Shown piece after piece: positions 7,174 to 15,900 of a DNA stretch of 20,314 nucleotides (position 1 is the stretch's first letter; every line of letters begins with the position of its first letter). Below the pieces are notes generated by a model, which worked only from the letters and a program-made list of their open reading frames with translations, was not told where the DNA came from and made no database searches. The position numbers and the translations under genes are program-made. The stretch covers positions 1 through 20,314 of the forward strand of contig JBCCXT010000066.1 in NCBI GenBank assembly GCA_039191215.1, given 5' to 3'. The DNA comes from HKCCE3408 sp039191215. GTDB taxonomy: Bacteria; Pseudomonadota; Alphaproteobacteria; Rhodobacterales; Rhodobacteraceae.

Positions 7174-8139
7174 ATGACCCAACTTGACCTTTCCACGCGC
7201 CTTGTCCGCTATGGCGATCTTATCCCTTGCCGGACGGCCTTCATCGATGCCCATACGCCGGGTTCCGACCAGAAGGAAAATTTCACCATCATCGGTGGCG
7301 GCGTCAGCGAAAGTGCCGATCAGCACGTCCATATCTCCATCCCGCATGGCTTCAATATCGGTGCGGCAGGCCAGCCGCCGAAATGCCGCAACAGCCTGCA
7401 CAGCCATCACACCGCAGAAGTGTTCTTTGTCCTCAATGGCCGCTGGCGCTTTTTCTGGGGCCGGTGGGGTAATGCCGGCGAGGTTGTGCTGGAGGAGGGT
7501 GATATCTTCAACATCCCCACTGGCATCTTTCGCGGGTTTGAAAACATCGGCACCGATTATGGGATGATCATGGCGATCCTTGGCGGCGACGAGGCCGGTG
7601 GCGGCGTCGTCTGGGCGCCACAGGTTATCCAAGACGCACAGGCCCATGGCCTGGTACTTGCTGAAACCGGTAAGCTTTACGACACCAAAAGGGGCGAGGC
7701 GCTACCAAGTAACGTACAGCCCATGACCCCGATGAGCGATGCCGAGGCTGATGCCTATCCCGCACCTGATCCAGCGGAAGTGGTCGACGGCTATGTCAGC
7801 CGCTATTGGGATCTGACCGCGCGTGCCGCGGCCGGAGAGGTGACGGTCATCGGTGAAACTGGTATCTTGCGCGACAAGCCAGGCTTCGAGGTCAAATTCA
7901 TGACCCGCGACAATGCGGCATCGACCATGACAAGCTACACGAAACCCTCGGTCTTGATGCCGGTGCGTGGACATTGGCGTGTCGATTTTAGCGATGGCGC
8001 AACAACACTGGCCCCAGGCGATACGCTAAGTGTGCCGGAGGCCATGGCCCATGCCGTCACGCCGTCCATGTCGGGTGAGGCGGCGCTTTACCAAGTGATC
8101 GGGACAGATGATCCCGCGGGGCATACCTGGGCGGGGTAG
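7174..8139 (+). CDS. Bicupin-domain protein
   Basis: A protein of 321 aa with two cupin beta-barrels. The N-terminal cupin has motif 1 as H76-S-H78-HTA-E82 followed by VFFVLNG, giving two His and one Glu metal ligands. Its motif 2, GDIFNIPTGIFRGFEN (109-124), has R120 where the third metal His normally stands. The C-terminal cupin (about 235-310) has PVRGHWRVDF and LAPGDTLSVPEAMAHAV but no HxH. The layout recalls gentisate or 1-hydroxy-2-naphthoate dioxygenases and other bicupins, but with an incomplete site; it may bind a different metal, be an isomerase or hydrolase, or be a binding protein. I chose ATG 7174, with GAAAG 10 nt upstream, over a TTG at 7129. It ends 1 nt before the KAP NTPase start. 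Confidence 0.85.
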   Translation: MTQLDLSTRLVRYGDLIPCRTAFIDAHTPGSDQKENFTIIGGGVSESADQHVHISIPHGFNIGAAGQPPKCRNSLHSHHTAEVFFVLNGRWRFFWGRWGNAGEVVLEEGDIFNIPTGIFRGFENIGTDYGMIMAILGGDEAGGGVVWAPQVIQDAQAHGLVLAETGKLYDTKRGEALPSNVQPMTPMSDAEADAYPAPDPAEVVDGYVSRYWDLTARAAAGEVTVIGETGILRDKPGFEVKFMTRDNAASTMTSYTKPSVLMPVRGHWRVDFSDGATTLAPGDTLSVPEAMAHAVTPSMSGEAALYQVIGTDDPAGHTWAG

Positions 8140-8140
8140 A

Positions 8141-10240
8141 ATGCGCGAAGACCCGGTCAAATCACTGGGCGATGATCGCCTCGGCTTTGCGGATATCGCT
8201 CAGCAATTGGGCGAGGCGCTTTACAGCCAGCCTGCAGATCGTGGATTTGTGGTTGGCGTGTCGGGGCCATGGGGGTCGGGCAAATCCTCGATCGTGTCGA
8301 TGGCGCTCAGCCATCTTGGCGACAAAATCGAGGTACTGCATTTTGAGCCCTGGCTTGTCGGCGACCGCGATGAGCTTTTGGCACAATTGTTCGAACTGGT
8401 CCGCGGGTCGCTGACAAATTCCGGCGTGATGGCGCCGGATATGGCCCGCCAGGCGCGAAAGCTCATCGACCGGTTTGTGGTTGTCTCAAACGGCGCCGCG
8501 CGGCTTGCGCGCATTGGTGCCGCCACCGGGATCCTGCCGGGCGCGGGCCTGGTTGCCGACGGTCTCGATAAGCTCAACGAGGCCGTCGGCACCGGTGATG
8601 GCGAGGACGAATTACCAGACCTCAAGGCAATAAAGGACGAGCTTACAAAGGCGCTGACGGGTCTTAAGAAAAAGCTTGTGGTTTTTGTCGACGACCTTGA
8701 CCGGCTCAATCCCGATGAGGCAGTCGAGGTTTTGCGCCTGATCCGCGCGGTCGCTGATTTCCCCAATGTCCTTTACGTGCTGGCCTACGACAATGACGTT
8801 CTGGCGGCCAATCTCGAAGCGGCGCTGAAAGTGCCCAATGGCGCCCAATACCTCGACAAAATTGTGCATGCCAGTTTTCGGGTACCGCGCGCGTTGCCCT
8901 ATGACCTGGCGCGCTGGACATTGACCGAGTTGACCGGCTTTCTGCCTGAAATCGACGGCCGCATGGAACACGCGCTTGATCTCGTCAGCGGGCTTTGGCT
9001 CGAGACGCCGCGTGACGCGGTCCGCCTAACTAATGCGATGCGGCTTTACGCGACCCACCAAAAACATCGCATTCATCTGGGCGATATGGTCGTCCTGCAA
9101 ATGTCGCGGCTGAAAGCACCAAGGCTCTACACTTGGATCGAAAACTACCTCCAACCTGTGATCCTGGTCACAGGCTACCCAGAAGTAACACCAGCTTCGG
9201 GCAATGAACGCGCAGCGGAGCTGTGTGACTTGCTGAACGCGCAAGCCAGCCGATTTGAACAGCTCGTCCAAGTATTGCGGCAGATCGTGCCCGGGCTCCT
9301 TGTCGAATGGGTTGACGAAGGGGTGCGCTCGGAGGTCGTTTCGCTTTGGGATGTCGCCGCAGAAGAGGCGCGCGCGCTTTCCAATGACCAGCGCTTGGGC
9401 AGCCCTGATCACGCCTCGCTCTATTTCTCGTTCGCGCGCCCGATATGGGCGCTGCCCGCAGATGCTTGGGCGATGATCGCTGACGCCAAAGACAAAGATG
9501 CAACGCTGGATGATCTGACCGAATCCCGCCTGGTTTCGGTCTTTGCCGCGATCGCGAGCGACATGCAGGATTGCAGCGAAAAGCAGGCCGAAAACGCTCT
9601 GGCTGTGTTCATACGGCGCGCCGAAGACATCTATTCATGGCGCGACCGCTCTGATCTTGGCGTTCTAGCCGGCACCGCTCAGGGCTTGTTCGGATTGGTG
9701 CCGAAAGTCCCCGATCCGGTTTCGATGTTGAAACGGATGGCCGAAGGCTTGCCGATCTGGCTTGCCGTCGGCCTGCTTTGGGATCAGCTGGTCGAACGCG
9801 GCTTGGAGCCTGGTCCACTTGCCGAAGAACGCACATATCTCCTGACTGAGATGGAATTTGAGACCTTCAAGACGAACATCGTGGCACGTCTGGAGTCGAT
9901 CTATGTCGGAGACTTGGTTGCCATGCGCGGCCCGGGCTACGCGCTGTACCTGATCGACCGGTTTGGTGACAATCGCAATAATGCGTTTAAGCGGCAAAAG
10001 ATCAAAGAAGATCCCGACCTTCTCGCAAAATACCTGCGGAATTCCGCAACGATTTCGACAGATGCGGCGGGCGATTACGATCTGATCGAGCCATGGGCGG
10101 TACTGCAGGTCTTCGAAACTCTGAACGAATGCATCCTGCGGTTGCGCGAAGTAAATGACCTGGAAAAATTTGTTGCCCTGGTAGACGCTGGCGCGAAGCA
10201 AGAAATCGGCTCAAGCCGAGGCGAGGGGGAGACACCATGA
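8141..10240 (+). CDS. KAP-family P-loop NTPase
   Basis: A protein of 699 aa with a KAP-type STAND-like NTPase domain. It opens with REDPVKSLGDDRLGFADIA and a Walker A motif GPWGSGKSS (42-50, K48), then LHFEPWLVGDRDELLAQLF, typical of KAP proteins. Walker B is VVFVDDLDRLNPDEA (from 180; D184, D185), followed by NVLYVLAYDNDVLAANL, a YLDKIVHASFRVP segment and TPRDAVRLTNAMRLY, matching the sensor region. Many KAP proteins carry transmembrane helices in the P-loop domain; here there is only a short Gly/Ala-rich segment near 120-145. The C-terminal 350 residues are helical and unrecognised. Known KAP members include PifA of F plasmid and Kidins220/ARMS; many bacterial ones lie near defence genes. 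Its place between enzymes is unexpected. The start at 8141 is 1 nt after the cupin stop; the ATG at 8108 would overlap the cupin gene. Confidence 0.9.
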   Translation: MREDPVKSLGDDRLGFADIAQQLGEALYSQPADRGFVVGVSGPWGSGKSSIVSMALSHLGDKIEVLHFEPWLVGDRDELLAQLFELVRGSLTNSGVMAPDMARQARKLIDRFVVVSNGAARLARIGAATGILPGAGLVADGLDKLNEAVGTGDGEDELPDLKAIKDELTKALTGLKKKLVVFVDDLDRLNPDEAVEVLRLIRAVADFPNVLYVLAYDNDVLAANLEAALKVPNGAQYLDKIVHASFRVPRALPYDLARWTLTELTGFLPEIDGRMEHALDLVSGLWLETPRDAVRLTNAMRLYATHQKHRIHLGDMVVLQMSRLKAPRLYTWIENYLQPVILVTGYPEVTPASGNERAAELCDLLNAQASRFEQLVQVLRQIVPGLLVEWVDEGVRSEVVSLWDVAAEEARALSNDQRLGSPDHASLYFSFARPIWALPADAWAMIADAKDKDATLDDLTESRLVSVFAAIASDMQDCSEKQAENALAVFIRRAEDIYSWRDRSDLGVLAGTAQGLFGLVPKVPDPVSMLKRMAEGLPIWLAVGLLWDQLVERGLEPGPLAEERTYLLTEMEFETFKTNIVARLESIYVGDLVAMRGPGYALYLIDRFGDNRNNAFKRQKIKEDPDLLAKYLRNSATISTDAAGDYDLIEPWAVLQVFETLNECILRLREVNDLEKFVALVDAGAKQEIGSSRGEGETP
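10223..10231 (+). promoter_or_regulatory. Shine-Dalgarno for the MetE-like gene
   Basis: GAGGGGGAG lies 5 nt before the ATG at 10237, inside the last codons of the KAP gene. The strong site, combined with the ATGA overlap, suggests the MetE-like enzyme is translated well even though its start is embedded in the NTPase gene. Confidence 0.6.
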
Positions 10241-11364
10241 TCCAGACAACCCATGTTGGCAGCCTGCCGCGGACTCAAGAGGTGGTCGATTTCATCTTCG
10301 CGCGGGAGCGCGGCGAAGAATACGATCTCGGCGCCTTTGATGCCGCGATGGCCGACGCTGCGTCCGAGACCGTGCGCCGCCAGGTTGCGGCGGGGATTGA
10401 CTGGGTATCCGATGGCGAGACGTCGAAGATCTCCTACGCGACCTATGTCAAAGACCGCTATACCGGATTTGACGGTGACAGTCCGCGCAATGCACCCGCG
10501 GACCTGAAGCTTTTTCCCACCTTTTTGCAGCGGCTGGCAGAAGCGGGCGGCACGCCAAAATATGCCCGCCCAATGTGCGTCGGCGAGGTGCGGTCAAAGG
10601 GCCAGGGAGAGTTGGAGAAGGATATCGCGCATCTCAAGGCCGGGATGGCCGACCATGGCGCTGGACGCGGCTTCATGAATGCAGCCTCGCCCGGTGTGAT
10701 TGCGCTGTTTCTTCAGAACGATTTTTACCCGACGCGTGAGGCCTACCTGGCTGCATTGGCAGATGCGATGGCCGATGAATACCGCACGATCGTGGAGGCC
10801 GGGCTCGATCTTCAGCTTGATTGCCCTGATCTCGCTCTCAGCCGTCATATGCTCTTCGCCGATCTTTCCGACGAGGCGTTTTTGAAGATTGCCGCCTCCC
10901 ATGTCGAGGCGCTGAACCACGCGCTAGCCGATGTGCCGCAAGACCGGGTGCGCATCCATATCTGTTGGGGCAATTACGAGGGCCCGCATGTCTGCGACAT
11001 CGCGATGGACAAGGTGTTCTCAACGCTGATGGCGGCGCGTGCGAGATATGTCCTCTTTGAGACGTCAAACCCGCGTCATGCGCATGAATGGACGGTTTTT
11101 CGCGACCGTCGCAGCGAAATTCCCGACGACAAGGTTTTGGTGCCGGGCGTCGTCGACACAACCACCAACTTTGTTGAGCATCCCGAGGTTGTGGCGCAAC
11201 GGATCGAACGTTTCACCGACATTGTTGGCGCCGATCGTGTGGTGGCCGGATCGGATTGCGGGTTTGGCACTTTTGCCGGGTTCGGCGCGGTCGATCCAGA
11301 GATTGCCTACGCCAAGCTTGGCGCGCTGGCTGAAGGTGCGGCACTGGCAAAGGCGCGGGCGTGA
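10237..11364 (+). CDS. Cobalamin-independent methionine synthase II-like zinc methyl/alkyl-transferase
   Basis: A 375-aa protein of the MetE C-terminal-like family. It corresponds to the catalytic barrel alone, without the N-terminal half of full MetE (about 750 aa). Visible motifs are TTHVGSLPR at 4-12, a zinc site made by H241 and C243 in HICWGNYEGPH, E275 in LFETSNPRHAHEW, and C341 in GSDCGFGTF. Compared with MetE, the stretch between C243 and E275 carries about 10 extra residues (GNYEGPH), and the NPRHAHEW segment is typical of the subfamily that includes epoxyalkane:coenzyme M transferase. Such enzymes activate a thiol on zinc for attack on a methyl donor or electrophile. The substrate is unknown; methionine synthesis is unlikely in this catabolic context. 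ATG 10237 overlaps the KAP stop as ATGA, and its own stop overlaps the next start as GTGA. Confidence 0.88.
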   Translation: MIQTTHVGSLPRTQEVVDFIFARERGEEYDLGAFDAAMADAASETVRRQVAAGIDWVSDGETSKISYATYVKDRYTGFDGDSPRNAPADLKLFPTFLQRLAEAGGTPKYARPMCVGEVRSKGQGELEKDIAHLKAGMADHGAGRGFMNAASPGVIALFLQNDFYPTREAYLAALADAMADEYRTIVEAGLDLQLDCPDLALSRHMLFADLSDEAFLKIAASHVEALNHALADVPQDRVRIHICWGNYEGPHVCDIAMDKVFSTLMAARARYVLFETSNPRHAHEWTVFRDRRSEIPDDKVLVPGVVDTTTNFVEHPEVVAQRIERFTDIVGADRVVAGSDCGFGTFAGFGAVDPEIAYAKLGALAEGAALAKARA

Positions 11365-12047
11365 CGCTGGTTCTGCTTCCTGGGTTTATGTGCGACGCCC
11401 GCCTTTTTGCGCCGCAGATTGATGCGTTGCGCGGCCAGTGCCAGGTCATGCCGCTGACGCCTGTCGCCCCAAGTATGGACGAGATGGTGGCAGCCGTTCT
11501 TGAAGCAGCGCCCACGCGATTTGCTTTGGCGGGGCTGTCGATGGGCGGGATTGTCGCCCTGACCTTGATGGCCCGCGCGCCGGAGCGGGTCGAACGCTTG
11601 GCGCTGATCGATACCACGCCGCGGGCTGATGCGCCTGCAAATCACGCCATCCGCACAGGCCAAATCAAGGCCGTTGCCGATGGCGCGCTGCGGCAGGTGG
11701 TGCGCGAGGAGTTGAAGCCAAACTACCTGGCCGATGCCCCCGGCCAGCCGGAGGTTCTGGACCTATGCCTTGCGATGGCCGTTGCTCTTGGACCCGAAGT
11801 TTTTGCGGCGCAATCCCTGGCGCTGCGCGACCGCGCGAGCCAGGAGGCCGTTCTGCCGCAGATCACCGTGCCGAGTCTAGTGATGTGCGGCGCACAAGAC
11901 GCGCTTTGCCCGCCCGCACTGCATCGCGAGATGGCCGAGACCATACCGGGCGCGCGGCTGGAAATCATCGAAGGGGCCGGACATTTGCCAACACTCGAGC
12001 AGCCCGGCGCGGTTAGCCGCGCATTGACAACATGGTTGGAGGCCTAA
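11361..12047 (+). CDS. Alpha/beta hydrolase
   Basis: A compact 228-aa alpha/beta-hydrolase. The catalytic triad can be read directly: nucleophile S60 in GLSMGG, D180 in GAQDALCPP and H208 in GAGHLPT, with the oxyanion-hole region LLPGFMCDARLF at the N-terminus. The cap is short (about 90-160), as in small esterases, lactonases and C-C hydrolases of carboxylic intermediates. No signal peptide is seen, so it is a cytosolic enzyme. Translation starts at GTG 11361 (GTGA overlap with the MetE-like gene), and the RraA-like gene follows after 6 nt. A role in hydrolysing an ester, lactone or thioester formed in the pathway is inference. Confidence 0.92.
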   Translation: MTLVLLPGFMCDARLFAPQIDALRGQCQVMPLTPVAPSMDEMVAAVLEAAPTRFALAGLSMGGIVALTLMARAPERVERLALIDTTPRADAPANHAIRTGQIKAVADGALRQVVREELKPNYLADAPGQPEVLDLCLAMAVALGPEVFAAQSLALRDRASQEAVLPQITVPSLVMCGAQDALCPPALHREMAETIPGARLEIIEGAGHLPTLEQPGAVSRALTTWLEA

Positions 12048-12053
12048 ACAGCA

Positions 12054-12752
12054 ATGGATGATGCCCTTTTAGACGTGCTGCGAGGCGCCGATACGCCCAC
12101 CATCTGTAACGCAATTGAGGTTGTGCAAGGCGGGCGCGGATTTTCGAATTTCACCAAGGCGACGATGCTGTGTTCCCATCCTGCAGCAGGCGCAATTGTC
12201 GGCTACGCACGCACCGCCAAAATCCGCGCGGCCCACCCACCCGCCGAGCCGCCTGATGTGATCCGGACAAGGCGCATGGCTTATTACCGGCACATGGCCT
12301 CCGGCCCGACCGAACCCATGCTTGCTGTCATCGAAGACGAAGATGGCGCGGGCGCTGTCGGCGCTTTTTGGGGAGAGATCAATACCAGTGTGCACAAGGG
12401 TCTGGGCCTGTCCGGAGCTGTCACCAACGGCGTGATGCGCGATCTGGGCGATTTGCCTGATGGCTTTCCGGTCATTGCCGGCCATATCGGGCCAAGCCAT
12501 GCCTTTGTGCATGTCACAGAGATCGGCGGCGCGGTGGGGATCTTCGGCATGAAGGTCTGCGATGGCGATTTGGTGCATGCCGACCAGCACGGCGCCTTGG
12601 TCATCCCAAAAGATGTCGTGCCAGAGCTTGGCGCAGCTGTGGCCAAGCTTCGCGCAACCGAGGCGCTCATCCTCGGTCCCGCCCAGGCGCCTGGCTTTGA
12701 TTTGGCCCGTTTTGAAGAAGCTTGGGCTGCATTTGAATCGGCGCGCACCTGA
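12054..12752 (+). CDS. RraA-family protein (HMG/CHA aldolase-like)
   Basis: A protein of 232 aa of the RraA / 4-hydroxy-4-methyl-2-oxoglutarate aldolase superfamily (often mis-labelled dimethylmenaquinone methyltransferase). The start is DALLDVLRGADTPTICNAIE. The core has FWGEINTSVHKGLGLSGAVT (cited to 20 residues), then NGVMRDL with the R-D pair that binds the pyruvyl moiety and metal, and GDLVHADQHGALVIP near the C-terminus. Family enzymes cleave 4-hydroxy-2-oxo acids to pyruvate or decarboxylate oxaloacetate using a divalent metal; RraA itself binds RNase E but lacks key residues. The retained RD motif and the catabolic neighbours favour an enzyme. It is the last gene of the train, followed by a 151-bp gap. 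Confidence 0.88.
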   Translation: MDDALLDVLRGADTPTICNAIEVVQGGRGFSNFTKATMLCSHPAAGAIVGYARTAKIRAAHPPAEPPDVIRTRRMAYYRHMASGPTEPMLAVIEDEDGAGAVGAFWGEINTSVHKGLGLSGAVTNGVMRDLGDLPDGFPVIAGHIGPSHAFVHVTEIGGAVGIFGMKVCDGDLVHADQHGALVIPKDVVPELGAAVAKLRATEALILGPAQAPGFDLARFEEAWAAFESART

Positions 12753-12903
12753 AGCGAAAGTCACCCGCACCCGCGGCAATCGGTTAAAATACCGTGTAAA
12801 CTCTGTGCCGTTTTCAGCCTGTTTTAACGCCTGACCCCTAACGCAACAGTGGGTTAGAGCGCGCCGAGGCGCCTCTGGGGCTAGAGCTGGCGCGGGGTGC
12901 CAC
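12753..12903. other. Intergenic gap between the gene train and the RTX gene
   Basis: About 151 bp without a supported gene. It holds three small inverted repeats: CGGT-N6-ACCG at 12781-12794, CTAAC-N9-GTTAG at 12838-12856, and the perfect palindrome GAGGCGCCTC at 12866-12875, flanked by GCGCC (12861) and GGCGC (12889). None is followed by a T-run, so no intrinsic terminator is clear. The AT-richer stretch at about 12783-12828 is the best place for the RTX promoter, but no convincing -35/-10 pair can be named. The start of the RTX gene has only a weak GGGG upstream. Confidence 0.4.
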
Positions 12904-15900
12904 ATGGCGACGATGAATTCCGGCCTGGGCGGGTCCCAGGGCTATGGCGAGAACAGTTTCAAGGCCAACGGTGTCGATACCGGGGACTTGGACGACGGCG
13001 CCGTAAATGTGGACGTGTCGTCGGTCTTCTCCGGCGGCATGAACGTTGCCGGTTCAAACTACTCGTCGATCTGGATCAACTCCAACGGCTCGATTACTTT
13101 CGGCAGCGCCGAGACCAGCTACCTAGAGACCGTTCAAAGCGCCGACAACCCGATGATCGCCGCGCTCTTGACGGATGTTGATATCAATGACGGCGGCGAC
13201 ATTTTCTGGGACCTCGACCCTTCCGCCGGGACGGTCACCATCACCTGGCACGAAGCGGCACCGTATTTCGGGTCCGGCACGAACAGCTTTCAGGTTGTTC
13301 TGACCGATACAGGCAGCGGCGACTTCGATGTCACGTTCATCTATGAAGACATCCAGTATTCTCAGGGTGCAACGGCTGGGTTCTCAGATTCGTCGACATG
13401 GTTTGCACTTGCTGGTTCCGGCAGCAATTCAGCCGTTGAGGCCTATGAGACCACCGATTTTGGCGGCGGTGATCCAGCAGGCGTCTACACCACAAGCTAT
13501 TCCAATGGCGCGCCGCCGGAACTCTCTGGACTCGGTGGGCTCAACGTCACTGACCCTTCAACCGGCGACGACGTGCTCGACGGGTCCGACTTTGACGACA
13601 CCCTAACCGCAGCCGATGGCAACGATACCCTCAACGGCGGATTCGGGGACGATATTCTCATCGGCGGGGACGATGCCGATACGTTCAATTTGGGCGACGA
13701 TTATGGCGCCGACACGATCACTGGCGGTGAGGGCGGCACGGATGACGATGTGCTGGATTTCTCCACTCGTACAGATGGCGTCTCAATCCGCTTTACCGGC
13801 GACGAAGAGGGAACGATCCGGGAAGGAGCGCATTTCAACAGCGGCGAAGATGATATTCTCGGTTTCTCGGAGATTGAGCGCTTCATCCTCACCGATCACG
13901 ACGATGACGCAAACAATGCCGCTAACAGCTACGATTCCCGCTACATCGACGGCCGCGGCGGGGACGACTCACTTTCGGGATCCTGGGGCGCGGACACAAT
14001 TCTTGGCGGTGCAGGCAACGACTCGCTTTGGGCCAGCGATAGTGGCGACAGCGTCGCCGGGGGGGCTGGCGATGATACGGTGGAAGGCGCCTGGGGTGAC
14101 GATACGCTCTCGGGGGGCACCGGCGACGATTCCATTGATGGTGGGGATGATGCGGATTCCATCCTGTTGGAGGATGCGTTTGGCAATGACACGATCATAG
14201 GTGGCGAGGGCGGAACTGACGCCGACGTGCTGGACCTTAGCGCACTCACTACCGGGGTCACTGTTGCCTTTTCGGGCGACGAGGCTGGCACCATCACCGA
14301 TGGCACAGACACGGTCAGCTTCTCGGAGATCGAGCAGATCATTCTGGGGGATGCGGCCGAGACGGTAGCTGCGGCTGACCTCACCTCGGATATCGTCATA
14401 GACGCCCAAGCGGGCGACGATTCCGTCACTGGCGGCTCGGGCAACGATACGCTGACCGGTCGCACCGGGGACGACTCGCTTGCCGGTGGCGATGGCAATG
14501 ATGTGCTGACCGGCGATCAGGGCAACCTCATCATAAACGGATCGTTCGAGCTGGATGCCCAGGCCATCGGCGGCACGCCAACGGGCTGGGTGCGGGGCGG
14601 CATCGATAACAATAGTGGCATCAACTTTGACGCCGCGCGCGCGACCGATGGCGTGAATGCCTATGCCTTTGGCGGCTGGGGCAGCTCGATCGGCAACGCT
14701 CTCAGCCAAGACGTGCCCATGGAAGCCGGGGAGAGCTACCGGCTCACCTTCGACACCGGAGCTACGCTGGGCACGGTCGATCAGGTTATCCAAGTTGAAG
14801 TTCTGGACGCCAGCAGCAACGTGATCTTGGACCAAACGATCACCGTTCCCGCCGGCACGGTCACCACTCAGTCCTTGGATTTTGTTTCGCCGACCAATGG
14901 AGGGACGCTTCGCTTTACCCATATCGATGGCGAAGAGGGTGACTTGGACTTCGACAATGTCGTCTTGGAAGCGGCTGGCGAAGATACGCTCGATGGCGGT
15001 GCCGGCGACGATACGCTCTATGGCGGCGGCGGCGATGATACCTTGGTCGCCGGTGACGGCGCGGATGTGCTCGATGGCGGTGAGGGCAACGACGCCCTGG
15101 AGGCCGGGCCAGGCGCGGGCGACACGCTGGACGGTGGCGAGGGTGATGACACGCTGGTGTCTGGCACCGGCGATGACGAGCTAACCGGCGGCGGCGGTTC
15201 AAACACGTTCCGCATGCTCGATGGGTTTGGCAATGATACCGTTCTAGGCAGTAACCTGGTTGATGACACGGATGTGCTTGATTTTTCTGGAGTCACCGGA
15301 ACGTCCATCCATCTCGATTTTTCTGCCGATGTTTCAGCCGGAACCATCACCGATGGCAGTGACACCGTCGCATTTTCAGAAGTTGAGCACTTTGTCCTGA
15401 CCGATCAGAACGACCTGGTCACAACGGTCTGGAACACGAACAGCTTCACTTTCGATGGTGCCGGCGGGAATGATACAATCTCGGGCAGCCGCGGCGATCA
15501 TACGATTTTGGGTGGCTCCGGCGACGACGTCATCTATGGCGGACAAGGCCAATCCTCAATTGACGGCGGGACAGGCAATGACACAGTCCACGCCAATTTC
15601 TACTCCGTTGCGGCCAAGCCAAATAGCTACGCGGGCGGGGATGATATCGATACGTTCGTTATCGCTGGCACACCCGTCGATGCCTATAGCTATAATATCG
15701 ACCTCATCGCCGGCAGCGATCAATACAACAACGCCTATAGCGGCTTCGAAAACATCCTGGGTGGCAGCGGCGATGACACGCTGAGCGGCGGCACCGAAAA
15801 CAACATGTTCGAAGGTGGTATCGGGGCTGACCGTCTCTATGGCGATGGCGGCTCGGACACGCTGATTGGCGGCAGCGGGGATGATAGCCTGGAAGGCGGC

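Noticed and set aside
6775..7647. Long open frame on the minus strand (290 codons), crossing the 140-bp gap
   Set aside because: It overlaps both the PNPOx-like and bicupin genes, which have clear family motifs on the + strand; the minus-strand product has none.
8108..8140. Upstream in-frame start of the KAP gene
   Set aside because: It would overlap the end of the bicupin gene, and the KAP-like N-terminus begins at the ATG at 8141, 1 nt after that stop.
12069..12905. Long open frame on the minus strand (278 codons)
   Set aside because: Antisense to the RraA-like gene, whose motifs are unambiguous; no domain is visible in the minus-strand translation.
13969..14922. Minus-strand frame of 317 codons, and many Ser/Pro-rich minus-strand frames across 13500-19800
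   Set aside because: They are antisense translations of periodic RTX codons (GGC-GAC-GAT patterns give Ser/Pro/Val strings), so their length reflects repeat periodicity, not coding.
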